Assembly (NCBI GenBank): GCA_022508735.1
Contig: JAFLUQ010000036.1
Coordinates: 1-16,490 of the forward strand
Direction of reading: 5' to 3'
Origin: Oscillospiraceae bacterium
GTDB lineage: Bacteria; Bacillota; Clostridia; UMGS1883
DNA length: 16,490 bases
Shown here: piece by piece, positions 1 to 7,226 of the stretch
Numbering within the stretch: position 1 is the first letter of the stretch
Layout of the letters: every line of letters starts with the position of its first letter
Notes under the pieces: generated by a model
Databases searched by the model: none
What the model saw: the letters and a program-made list of their open reading frames with translations, nothing else
Told to the model about the DNA's origin: nothing
Program-made: the position numbers and the translations under genes

Positions 1-1029
1 AGCTGGGATATAAGCATGGGAGACTATGTGCCCTCAAAGGTGCTTTTCCCTGACGGAGTTGAAAACGTGGCGAAAAAGATAAAAGAATACGGCATGCTGC
101 CGGGCATCTGGTTTGAACCGGAGACTATAGGGCGAGCGGCCAAGGCCTACGGGATTTACACTGACCATATGCTTAAGCGCGACGGACTGACCCTCACCAC
201 CAAGTCTCGCCGCTTCTGGGATATGAACGACCCCTGGGTACGTGAATATCTTAAGGCAAGAGTAATTGACTTCATTAAGGAAAAGGGCTTTGGCTATGTG
301 AAGATAGACTATAACGAGACTATCGGCATAGGCTGCGACAATGAAAGCTCCCTCGGTGAGGGACTAAGGCTCAATATGAGGGCTTCGGTAGATTTCTTCA
401 AGGAATTAAAGGCGGAAATTCCGGATTTGGTTATAGAGAACTGCGCCTCCGGCGGCAACCGACTTGAGCCGGGCTATATGTCGCTCTGCTCGATGGCGTC
501 GTTCTCTGATGCCCATGAGTGCGTGGAGATACCAATAATCGCCGCCCAGCTCCAGCGGCTTATTCTGCCCCGGCAGTCTCAGATTTGGTGCGTTATCCGC
601 CGGTGGGACAGCCTGCGCCGAATGGCGTACTCCCTTGCGGCGACCTTCCTTGGCAGACTCTGCCTGAGCGGCGACGTGACAAATCTCGACCCGGAGCAAT
701 GGGAGATCATAGACAGCGGCATAGCCTTCTATAAAAAGGCCGCACCGGTGATCAAAGACGGAAAAAGCCGCCTCATATCTCATCGCGGCCTCAGTGACCG
801 CCACCCCACCGGTTGGCAGGCCTCCGTTCGCAGCGGAGCGAACGGTCAGCTGCTAATCGTGGCTCACAGCTTTGCCAATCCGCCGGAATATGCGGAAATC
901 GATGTGCCGCAGGGCTATGAGATAAAAGACGTTTTTGCCGAAAATAAAGCCGCCATATCTCTTTCTGACAACAAGCTGAAAATATGTTGTGAGGAGTTCT
1001 CAGGATATGGTGTGCTGCTATGTAAATAA
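1..1029 (+). CDS. Alpha-galactosidase, GH36 (3' part; 5' end outside window)
   Basis: The open frame is already running at base 1, so the true start lies upstream; the ATG at 16 is internal. This is the catalytic barrel and C-terminal beta-domain of a retaining GH36 alpha-galactosidase, which removes terminal alpha-1,6-galactose from raffinose-type sugars or galactomannan. Visible family landmarks are GMLPGIWFEPE, FWDMNDPWVREYL, the nucleophile Asp in YVKIDYNETIG (codon 307-309), ENCASGGNR, and the acid/base Asp in SFSDAHE (codon 508-510), followed by ILPRQSQIW and FLGRLCLSGD. Both catalytic residues are present and the C-terminus looks complete. The stop codon lies inside the stem of the downstream terminator. 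No signal peptide can be judged because the N-terminus is missing. It probably belongs to a plant-glycan utilisation locus with the GH43 operon it faces, but it is on the opposite strand and so is transcribed separately. Family call firm; exact substrate inferred. Confidence 0.93.
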   Translation, partial: SWDISMGDYVPSKVLFPDGVENVAKKIKEYGMLPGIWFEPETIGRAAKAYGIYTDHMLKRDGLTLTTKSRRFWDMNDPWVREYLKARVIDFIKEKGFGYVKIDYNETIGIGCDNESSLGEGLRLNMRASVDFFKELKAEIPDLVIENCASGGNRLEPGYMSLCSMASFSDAHECVEIPIIAAQLQRLILPRQSQIWCVIRRWDSLRRMAYSLAATFLGRLCLSGDVTNLDPEQWEIIDSGIAFYKKAAPVIKDGKSRLISHRGLSDRHPTGWQASVRSGANGQLLIVAHSFANPPEYAEIDVPQGYEIKDVFAENKAAISLSDNKLKICCEEFSGYGVLLCK

Positions 1030-1074
1030 AAGAATTGCTCCCCGATTTTTCATCGGAGAGCAATTCTTTTATTT
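1024..1074. terminator. Shared bidirectional intrinsic terminator between convergent genes
   Basis: Bases 1024-1040 pair perfectly with 1058-1074 (17 bp). After one C/A mismatch, 1042-1046 pairs with 1052-1056 around a 5-nt loop. The outer arms are A-rich on the left and T-rich on the right, giving a U-tract in either direction. The TAA of the alpha-galactosidase (1027-1029) and the TAA of the LamG protein on the other strand (1069-1071) both lie inside the stem. Confidence 0.92.
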
Positions 1075-3045
1075 ATGTGCGGTTATCGGTTCCAATGAGT
1101 CAAGGGAGTACCACACTAAAAGCTTTTCGCCTGTATTTGCCGGATTCTTTATGGCCTGATGTGATTCGGCGGAAACGTCTACGGTCACAACATTGAGTGA
1201 TGCAAGGCTGCCGTCGTCCTTATATGCTGCGGCCATCACCTTTACTGACAGGTCTTTGTCAGTGGCGTTGGTTATAATAACATTATCACCGTCAAGGCTA
1301 TAGACAACAACATCGTTATATATTTCCATAGCTATGCGGTCTCTGACAATTCCCCGGTCGGCGTCATAGGCCGCAAGCTCTGCGTTGAAGATGCCCTTGG
1401 GAAGCGTGAACTTGGCGGTAAGGTTGTCGCCGGAGACCTTGGCTGTTGTAGAGTGAACTATCTCGCCGCTGTCGTCAGTGATCACTGCAGAAACCATACA
1501 GAAGCGGTTAAGATAAACCGTCAGCTCTGAGTTTTTGAAATCCATGTCGGAAATATAATTTTTTTCCTCGGGAGCCTGATAGTGCATGGTCTCGATCTCA
1601 TCAGCGCTGAGAACGCGGGGATAGATGGTAAACTCGTAGATGTCGCCGCGGAAGTATGGGTCAGGATATGGCGATTTTGCCAGCCAGTTATCAGTGGTGT
1701 TCCCCAGCTCGGAGGGAGAAATTCCCAAATCACCGGCAGCTACGGGAATACCGTTCTGATACATAACGGCCTCGCTGCCGCTAACAGTTATAGCCAGAGC
1801 GGCGTACTCGCCGTCACGGAGACCGGGCAGGCTTGCAACATCCTTTTCAGCGCCGGAGCCGTTCTGAGTGAGGGCCAGACGCAGGGTGTTGGTGGTGGGA
1901 CGGGAGGTGTTCAGGAAGAAATACTTGCCCGTGCCGCTGCCGAAGTTAAAGGTAAACTGGTGAGTTTTGGCAATTTCGGGCTTGAGACGCATAACTATCG
2001 TAAACTCATCAAGATCGGCCAGAAGATTCGGAGGCATTTCCACGTAGTCATCCGCACCGTCAAAGTGTGTGCCCACCATGCCGCCGTGGATGGTGCCGTG
2101 GTTGCCGTTGCCGCTGGCATCCTCAACAACGCCGGCGGTGTTCGCATCAAAAATGTATGAAAGAACAACGCTTTTGTTGGTGCTCACAGCACTTTTGAGC
2201 ACTGTCACCTCATAAGTGGCAAGCAGCTCGTCGCCCATGTAAAGAGAAAGAGTAACTGTGACGTTTTCATCACCGCGGGTAACCTTACCGCTGTTAGTTA
2301 TAACGCTCTCGTTACTGGAAACCCAGCGCACCTGTGCATTGCCTATAGCAGTGGGAAGGTCGAGATCGGTTATAGTCTCAGACGGGAGACTCACGTTCCG
2401 GATCGCCAGATCAGTGTACATCGCCATTATCTCTTCAGCACTGAGGGCTTCGCTGCTGTTGAAGTACAGCTCGTCAAGGATGCCCTTGGGAGCGTCGGCG
2501 CTCCAATAGGTAGCAGCTGCGTATATTTCGCCGCCGCCGACAGTGATATCTTTGCTTCCGGCAAGCTTGCCGTTAACATACAGACTGCCGACGCCGTTTT
2601 CTTCAGTGTAGGTTATGTAGGCCCACTTGGCGAGAACATTGTCGTTGGCGGTCACGAGGCGCGTCCAGCTATAATTGCCGCCTCTGGCCCAGAAAGCGGG
2701 GGTTCCGTTATCAAGGATAACGCTTGTCCAGTTTTCAGACGAGGAGGAACCCATATTCTTGAAAAATACGGTCTGAGTACCGCCGCTTGAGGTGATGTTC
2801 ACCATAGCGGAAATCGTGAAGTCGCCGCTGACGGAGCCCACATGCAGTCCGTAACTGCCGTTAAGGGCAAGTCCGCGGCCGATGAAGCCGTCGGTATAGC
2901 TTGCGCTGCCGCCGCCGGCAAGGGAGTTGGTCACGGTGGAAAGTCCGTCGGTGGTGTTTTCAAAGCTGTAGGTCGTGCCCTCAGCATAGGCGGAAACCGT
3001 AAGCAGAGTTAAAACTGCAATAAGAGAAAATATAAGCTTTTTCAT
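1069..3045 (-). CDS. Secreted LamG / Ig-like / LamG protein
   Basis: 658 residues with a signal peptide (MKK, hydrophobic core, likely cleavage after SAYA at residue 21). Residues about 25-210 form a LamG/concanavalin-like jelly roll (typical GILDELYF and LSAEEI endings). About 212-284 looks like an atrophied bacterial Ig-like domain (VRWVSSN, TNSGKVTR, VTLSLYMGD). About 293-488 is a second LamG domain (YIFD, DASGNGNHGT, FDGADDYVEMP, ending PRVLSADEIETMH). About 493-658 is an unassigned beta-rich C-terminal region. LamG domains of this type usually bind glycans or accompany glycosidases; no catalytic motif was seen. Its ATG overlaps the stop of the upstream GH43 gene by one base, so the two are very likely translationally coupled and act together outside the cell. 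In related clostridia these domains are often part of the GH43 polypeptide itself (recollection, not checked). The start is supported by the overlap, the signal peptide and a GGGGGT stretch upstream. Confidence 0.85.
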   Translation of the reverse strand: MKKLIFSLIAVLTLLTVSAYAEGTTYSFENTTDGLSTVTNSLAGGGSASYTDGFIGRGLALNGSYGLHVGSVSGDFTISAMVNITSSGGTQTVFFKNMGSSSSENWTSVILDNGTPAFWARGGNYSWTRLVTANDNVLAKWAYITYTEENGVGSLYVNGKLAGSKDITVGGGEIYAAATYWSADAPKGILDELYFNSSEALSAEEIMAMYTDLAIRNVSLPSETITDLDLPTAIGNAQVRWVSSNESVITNSGKVTRGDENVTVTLSLYMGDELLATYEVTVLKSAVSTNKSVVLSYIFDANTAGVVEDASGNGNHGTIHGGMVGTHFDGADDYVEMPPNLLADLDEFTIVMRLKPEIAKTHQFTFNFGSGTGKYFFLNTSRPTTNTLRLALTQNGSGAEKDVASLPGLRDGEYAALAITVSGSEAVMYQNGIPVAAGDLGISPSELGNTTDNWLAKSPYPDPYFRGDIYEFTIYPRVLSADEIETMHYQAPEEKNYISDMDFKNSELTVYLNRFCMVSAVITDDSGEIVHSTTAKVSGDNLTAKFTLPKGIFNAELAAYDADRGIVRDRIAMEIYNDVVVYSLDGDNVIITNATDKDLSVKVMAAAYKDDGSLASLNVVTVDVSAESHQAIKNPANTGEKLLVWYSLDSLEPITAHK

Positions 3046-4682
3046 TACTCGGCACCCCCAAATTCAATTGAAGACACTCTGCCCGCGGCGGTTACCTTGT
3101 AGGTCCCCGATGCGGCAGGCATGAAGCTGTAGGCAAAATTGCCCTCAGGGTCAGCTGTGGTATAGCCGATAGAAGTGCCGTCGGGGCAGGAGATCACAAC
3201 AACCAGCTCCGCGTCAGGCTCGCTTGTGCCTTCGGCTACGATCATTTCGCCGTCAAGGCTCACGCTTAAGCTCTGCTCAGCTCTTGCAGTAATTGTGAAA
3301 TAGGCCGGCTCGTCAGAGAGGACGATGTTTCCGCTGCCGTCAGCATTCAGATATTTGCCGGGAACGGAAACGCTTTCATAAGCAACGCCACCATCGCTTT
3401 CAACCGGCTTGAAGGTGCGGGCGTCAAGAGAAGCCTTTGTGTCGTCATCGTCGTGTAGCAGCTTCACAAAGCCCCGGTAAGCGGTTATATAGTAGCCCAT
3501 CTTGTTAACTGACTGTATATATACACCGCCGTTACCTTCTACGAGCTCCCATTCGGAATCTGTGGGATAAAGGGGATTTTCGCCAAGACGAAGGGTTGTT
3601 CCCATGGGATAGGCGGAGTCAAGAATAGTATTGTCAAAATGTACCTGCGACAGCTTTTCGCCGCCGAGATCAAGGGTCACCGCCGTGCCGTCAAGACCGA
3701 TGCTGCTCTCCTCAAGCTGGGCCACTCCGCCGTTTTCGTCGAAGTACAGCCTGTCTATGCAGACATTACGCAAATATCCGCCGCCATTGGGCTGAGCGCC
3801 CGTGTGGTATATAATATAGGTCTGTCCCTTGAAGTCTATGACTGCCGGGTGGTTGGTGTTGCTGGAGGCTCCAACAGCCATAACCAGGCCGGAGTATTCG
3901 TACGGCCCCCATATATTGTCTGATACCGCGTAGGAAAGCTCCTCGCGCCAGTTTGAAGCGAAGAATATGTAGTAGCGGTCATCTCCGGGGCGCTTGTATA
4001 TCCACGGAGCCTCGGTGTACTGGCTGTTTTCGGGAATGCCGTTTATTGTCAGCTCCTTTATGGCTTCACGGCCTCCCTGAAGGGAGATCATGTCCTCATT
4101 CAGCTCCACCATATAAAGGTTGCTGTTGCCCCACATGAGGTAGCGGTGCTCAACGCCGTCTGCGCCTGTTTCCACCCAAACAGTGGGGTCGATATCGTCC
4201 CAGCCGACCTTACCCTGAGTCCAGCTCGGTTCGATGAGCCTTGAACCGTTCCTCGCATCCTTAAAGGGGCCTGTGGGGCTGTCTGAAACCGCAACAGACA
4301 TACCGGAGCTGTTCTTGCTGTTGTAGAAATAGTATTTTCCGTTATACTCGATTACCTGAGCGGCCCAGGCGTCGTTGGCGCTGCCCCAGGAGAAATCTCC
4401 CGCGCGGAGAGGTATGCCCTCATAGGTCCAGTTCACCATGTCTGTGGTGGAGTAGCACAGGTAGTTGGGCATACTGTAATATCTGCCGTCGCCTGTGTCC
4501 TCACCCATGTAGAGGTAGAGCTTGTCGCCCTCGCCGTCTCCGTCGGTATCAACCACCAGAGCGGCCGGGTCGCCGCAGTAGACACGCTGACCGGGGGCAG
4601 TCTCGGTTATCTCAGGGTTTGAGGCCAGCGCCGAGGTGCAGAGCAGGGCAGCGGCCAGCCCGAGACTGAACAGTTTCTTCAT
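3045..4682 (-). CDS. Secreted GH43 family glycosidase with AbfB-like and Ig-like domains
   Basis: Predicted 545-residue secreted enzyme of the five-bladed beta-propeller GH43 family (arabinofuranosidase/xylosidase/arabinanase activities). The start at 4682 is preferred because an AAAGG ribosome site lies 9 nt upstream and the product begins directly with a signal peptide (MKKLFSLGL, cleavage near SALA). In-frame ATGs at 4688, 4691 and 4700 are alternatives. With this start the GH43 triad is D38 (CGDPAA, general base), D165 (DDIDPTVW, pKa modulator) and E224 (QYTEAPW, general acid); all are present. A DTDGDGEGD loop near residues 45-53 resembles a calcium loop. About 360-465 looks like a beta-trefoil AbfB/CBM42-type arabinose-binding module (SVNKMGYYITAY, PGKYLNADGSG). 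The last ~75 residues look like an Ig-like fold. It is first gene of a two-gene operon with the LamG protein. Arabinan or arabinoxylan is the likely substrate by inference from the AbfB-like module. Confidence 0.88.
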   Translation of the reverse strand: MKKLFSLGLAAALLCTSALASNPEITETAPGQRVYCGDPAALVVDTDGDGEGDKLYLYMGEDTGDGRYYSMPNYLCYSTTDMVNWTYEGIPLRAGDFSWGSANDAWAAQVIEYNGKYYFYNSKNSSGMSVAVSDSPTGPFKDARNGSRLIEPSWTQGKVGWDDIDPTVWVETGADGVEHRYLMWGNSNLYMVELNEDMISLQGGREAIKELTINGIPENSQYTEAPWIYKRPGDDRYYIFFASNWREELSYAVSDNIWGPYEYSGLVMAVGASSNTNHPAVIDFKGQTYIIYHTGAQPNGGGYLRNVCIDRLYFDENGGVAQLEESSIGLDGTAVTLDLGGEKLSQVHFDNTILDSAYPMGTTLRLGENPLYPTDSEWELVEGNGGVYIQSVNKMGYYITAYRGFVKLLHDDDDTKASLDARTFKPVESDGGVAYESVSVPGKYLNADGSGNIVLSDEPAYFTITARAEQSLSVSLDGEMIVAEGTSEPDAELVVVISCPDGTSIGYTTADPEGNFAYSFMPAASGTYKVTAAGRVSSIEFGGAE

Positions 4683-4722
4683 TTTCATCATCCTTTCCAT
4701 TATTTCTTGGGGTTATATAAGA

Positions 4723-4751
4723 ATTATATCATTATATAATAATTCATTCAA
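4723..4751 (-). promoter_or_regulatory. Sigma-A promoter of the GH43-LamG operon
   Basis: On the minus strand TTGAAT (4751-4746) and TATAAT (4728-4723) are separated by exactly 17 nt, about 40 nt upstream of the preferred GH43 start. The -10 is a perfect match to consensus. Confidence 0.8.
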
Positions 4752-4752
4752 T

Positions 4753-4765
4753 TGTACTTTGTACA
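4753..4765. promoter_or_regulatory. Candidate operator: TGTAC-N3-GTACA inverted repeat
   Basis: TGTAC (4753-4757) and GTACA (4761-4765) form a perfect inverted repeat around TTT, ending one base upstream of the GH43 promoter -35 element (4746-4751). That position would suit an activator or a repressor contacting the -35 region. A similar GTAC-N3-GTAC occurs at the HD-GYP promoter (14628-14640). The binding protein is unknown. Confidence 0.4.
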
Positions 4766-4833
4766 TTTTTCCTGTCTTTTTGTCCCAAGATGCCACAAGG
4801 GCTATGCTAAGGCCGTCAGAAGCGGGCGATAGA

Positions 4834-4870
4834 AAAAGGGATGAGCCCCGAAGCGGATCTCAACCCTTTT
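4834..4870 (-). terminator. Intrinsic terminator of the argJ-lipoprotein operon
   Basis: 4834-4845 pairs with 4859-4870 with one mismatch, with an inner CCG/CGG pairing in the loop. Read on the minus strand it ends in CCC followed by TTTTT. It begins 12 bases past the stop of the lipoprotein gene. Confidence 0.85.
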
Positions 4871-4881
4871 ATTGTTAGTAT

Positions 4882-5775
4882 TTACTTGGCGCTGGTCTTT
4901 ATGCCCTCATCGTCGAACCAATACAGCTCGCCGTCGTAAAGCAGCGCGTCATGAACTTCGGAAACCTTGTCGGCAAGCTTCATGAAATCCTTTTCCTTGC
5001 CGTCGGTAGAGGTTTCTGTTACGCGGCCGTCCTTATAGATAACATAGACGCTGTCGCCCTTCACAAAGGCGTCGGCCACGTTTTTGCGCTCATAGGTCTT
5101 CACGGCGGTTTCGCCGTCGGTGAGCTCAACAACATCGTCAGTTTCCACAAGCATCAGAGTTTTTTGATCTGAAACAATGTAGATAGAGCCTGTCACTCCG
5201 TCGGGCATTGGATAGGCTTTGACCTGCCCGGAGCCTGTAAGACGGGAACCGGTAGTGTAATCGTGCCCACGGACCCCGTTCGCCGTCAGCTTGAACAATT
5301 CTCCGCCGTCATCGGCGCTTACCCCGTTTACGATGTTACCGTCAGGCTTTTCTACCTCGGTGAAGTATCCCGCACCGATGCCGAGGTCGGCGGCGTCCTG
5401 AAATACGAACATCTCTGAGTCGCGGCCCAAAGAGTTGGTGAGATACCGCCCTACCATGATAACTCCGTCTTTGTCAGCGGCCATGAGCTGCTCCACGTAA
5501 AGGCCGGAGTATGTGATCTCAATGCCGTTGTATATCCACTCAAATCTGGCGTTGGAAAAGTCGGAGGAGGTGTGGATGGTTTCCACGCTTTTGTCAGTAG
5601 AGAGGTTATAGCAGCGCAGACCGCTGTCGTCCAGCAGGAATATATCTCCGTATTCGTTGGATATCATAGACTTGATTCCCGTTGTTGCCAGCTCCGTCCG
5701 TATCTTGCTGCGGCAGCCTGAGGCGCTTACTGCCAAGAGACCGATGAGGATCAGTGCGATAAGTCTTTTTTTCAT
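4882..5775 (-). CDS. Putative lipoprotein, beta-propeller-like, unknown function
   Basis: 297 residues. The N-terminus is a lipoprotein signal (MKKR, hydrophobic stretch, then ASGC with the lipidated Cys at residue 21; the -3 residue is Ala rather than the commoner Leu, so the lipobox is slightly off consensus). The mature part is rich in short beta-repeats of the kind 'YGDIFLLDDSG', 'VKGDSVYVIYKDG' and 'YDGELYWFDDEG', suggesting a small beta-propeller or PQQ-like/DUF5050-like fold (inference from pattern only). No catalytic motif was recognised. It starts 35 nt after argJ on the same strand, with AAGGGG about 10 nt before its ATG and no promoter seen between, so it is probably the second gene of an argJ operon. 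Nothing in the sequence links it functionally to arginine synthesis. Likely anchored on the outer face of the membrane. Confidence 0.75.
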   Translation of the reverse strand: MKKRLIALILIGLLAVSASGCRSKIRTELATTGIKSMISNEYGDIFLLDDSGLRCYNLSTDKSVETIHTSSDFSNARFEWIYNGIEITYSGLYVEQLMAADKDGVIMVGRYLTNSLGRDSEMFVFQDAADLGIGAGYFTEVEKPDGNIVNGVSADDGGELFKLTANGVRGHDYTTGSRLTGSGQVKAYPMPDGVTGSIYIVSDQKTLMLVETDDVVELTDGETAVKTYERKNVADAFVKGDSVYVIYKDGRVTETSTDGKEKDFMKLADKVSEVHDALLYDGELYWFDDEGIKTSAK

Positions 5776-5810
5776 GGCGATTTCCCCTTTTAACTATAGT
5801 GTGCCCCGAA

Positions 5811-7043
5811 TCAGGAGCGATAATCCGCGTTTATATCCACGTAGGCGTGGGTCAGGTCGCAGCCCCACGCTGTTGCGGAAAACTCGCCGTCATGAACGTC
5901 TATAAGGGCGGAGACCTTGGGGGCGGAAAGTATCTCGGTGGCCTTTTCCTCGCTGTAGCCGGCGGCTATGCCGTCCTTCACTATGACAAGCTCGCCGTTT
6001 TCACTGATAAAGCTGATGTCAACCATATCGGGGTCAAAGTCGGCGCTGCTGTAGCCCATGGCGCAGAGTATGCGGCCCCAGTTGGCGTCCCGTCCGTAGA
6101 TGGCGGCCTTTGTGAGGCTGCTGGTGACAACGCTCTTGGCAAGAAGCCGGGCGTCTTTTTTAGTGGCCGCACCGTTTACTGTTACCTCAAAGAGCTTGGT
6201 GGCACCCTCGCCGTCCTCGGCTATGCGCATGGAGAGGTATTTTAAGGTCTCGTAAAGGGCCTCACGGAAAGTATCGTAGTCGCTGCCTTCGGCGGTTATC
6301 TCGGCGTTGCCCGCAAGGCCATTTGCCATTACGAGCACGCTGTCATTGGTGGAGGTGTCGCCGTCAACAGATACCATGTTGAATGTGTCGTCGGCAATTT
6401 CAGAGAGGGTCTTCTGAAGCAGAGCCTTATCTATGGCAGCATCGGTGCCGATGAAGCAGAGCATGGTGCCGAGGTTGGGGTGTATCATACCGCTGCCCTT
6501 GCACATGCCGCCCATATGGCATACCTTGCCGCCCAGCTCAAACTCGAAAGCTATTTTTTTGGGGCGGGTGTCGGTGGTCATAATTGCTTCGGCTGCGAGG
6601 CTGTCGGCCTCTATTCCCGTAGAAAGAGCGGGCACGAGCTGACGCACGCCGTTTTCTATTGCGTCCATAGGGAGCTGACCTCCGATGACGCCGGTGGAGG
6701 CCACAAGCACATTTTCGGCCTTAAGCTCCAACAGAGAGGCTGCAAGAGAGGCGGTAGCCCGGGCGTTACTTAAGCCCTGCTCGCCGGTGCAGGCGTTGGC
6801 GAAGCCGGTGTTTATTACAACGGCGCCCACCTTTTCGCCGCTTTTAACGACGCTGCTGTCCCACTTTACGGGGGCGGCCTTTACCTTGTTGAGGGTGAAT
6901 ACGCCCGCCACTGTGGCCGGGGCAGATGTGTGGATCATGGCCATATCACGATTAGTTTTGCCGGGCTTTATTCCGGCCCTGAGGCCCCAGGTGGAAAAGC
7001 CCTTGCTGACGGTAATTCCGCCGTCGATTTGCTTTATGTTCAT
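5811..7043 (-). CDS. argJ: Bifunctional ornithine acetyltransferase / N-acetylglutamate synthase ArgJ
   Basis: 410 residues, normal full length. ArgJ moves the acetyl group from N-acetylornithine to glutamate in the cyclic arginine pathway in the cytoplasm, and in some organisms also makes N-acetylglutamate from acetyl-CoA. The precursor cleaves itself before a Thr that becomes the nucleophile of the beta chain: here KGSGMIHPNLGTML with the nucleophile at T193. The oxyanion-hole pair T117-G118 sits in ASTGVIGG. The C-terminus AWGCDLTHAYVDINADYR is the family signature, so the gene is intact. The start is fixed by AAGGAG 9 nt before the ATG and by the conserved N-terminal GGITVSKGF. No other arg gene is in the window, so the rest of the pathway is elsewhere. 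It is the first gene of an operon with the lipoprotein and diverges from the pot promoter. Confidence 0.97.
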   Translation of the reverse strand: MNIKQIDGGITVSKGFSTWGLRAGIKPGKTNRDMAMIHTSAPATVAGVFTLNKVKAAPVKWDSSVVKSGEKVGAVVINTGFANACTGEQGLSNARATASLAASLLELKAENVLVASTGVIGGQLPMDAIENGVRQLVPALSTGIEADSLAAEAIMTTDTRPKKIAFEFELGGKVCHMGGMCKGSGMIHPNLGTMLCFIGTDAAIDKALLQKTLSEIADDTFNMVSVDGDTSTNDSVLVMANGLAGNAEITAEGSDYDTFREALYETLKYLSMRIAEDGEGATKLFEVTVNGAATKKDARLLAKSVVTSSLTKAAIYGRDANWGRILCAMGYSSADFDPDMVDISFISENGELVIVKDGIAAGYSEEKATEILSAPKVSALIDVHDGEFSATAWGCDLTHAYVDINADYRS

Positions 7044-7074
7044 ATCGATTAACTCCTTTTTATAAAGTAAGATT

Positions 7075-7103
7075 AATATACCATAAATTCCTCATTTTTG
7101 CAA
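7075..7103 (-). promoter_or_regulatory. Sigma-A promoter of argJ
   Basis: On the minus strand TTGCAA (7103-7098) and TATATT (7080-7075) are 17 nt apart, about 30 nt before the argJ ATG. The -35 is back-to-back with the divergent pot promoter (its -35 begins at 7138). Confidence 0.7.
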
Positions 7104-7109
7104 TAGAAA

Positions 7110-7159
7110 ATTGTATAAAAAAATTTTTGTAAAACTATTGACAATTGTATAAAAAAATT
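7110..7159. repeat. Exact 16-nt direct repeat in the argJ/pot divergent promoter region
   Basis: ATTGTATAAAAAAATT occurs identically at 7110-7125 and 7144-7159, start to start 34 nt. The first copy lies just upstream of the argJ -35; the second fills most of the spacer of the pot promoter. Function unknown: either paired regulator sites or a small tandem duplication. Confidence 0.85.
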
Positions 7160-7166
7160 GTACAAT
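7138..7166 (+). promoter_or_regulatory. Strong sigma-A promoter of the pot leader/operon
   Basis: TTGACA (7138-7143, perfect -35), 17-nt spacer, TACAAT (7161-7166). The -10 is part of a perfect ATTGTACAAT palindrome (7157-7166), a possible operator. Predicted transcription start near 7173, about 290 nt before the potA start. Confidence 0.88.
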
Positions 7167-7173
7167 ACATCTC

Positions 7174-7226
7174 GGTACAATTGGCGGGCTCGCGTGCATA
7201 GTCCACCCGTTGTACCTTTTTATTTT
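7174..7226 (+). terminator. Terminator-like hairpin at the very 5' end of the pot transcript
   Basis: GGTACAA (7174-7180) pairs with TTGTACC (7210-7216), then CGGG (7185-7188) with CCCG (7206-7209) after a 4-nt bulge. It is followed directly by TTTTTATTTT (7217-7226). It begins at the predicted transcription start, so it could release a ~55-nt RNA or act as an attenuator. No room exists upstream in the transcript for a conventional anti-terminator. Confidence 0.6.

Noticed and set aside
406..804. Minus-strand and other alternate frames within the alpha-galactosidase
   Set aside because: No domain, no ribosome site; shadows of the GH36 gene.
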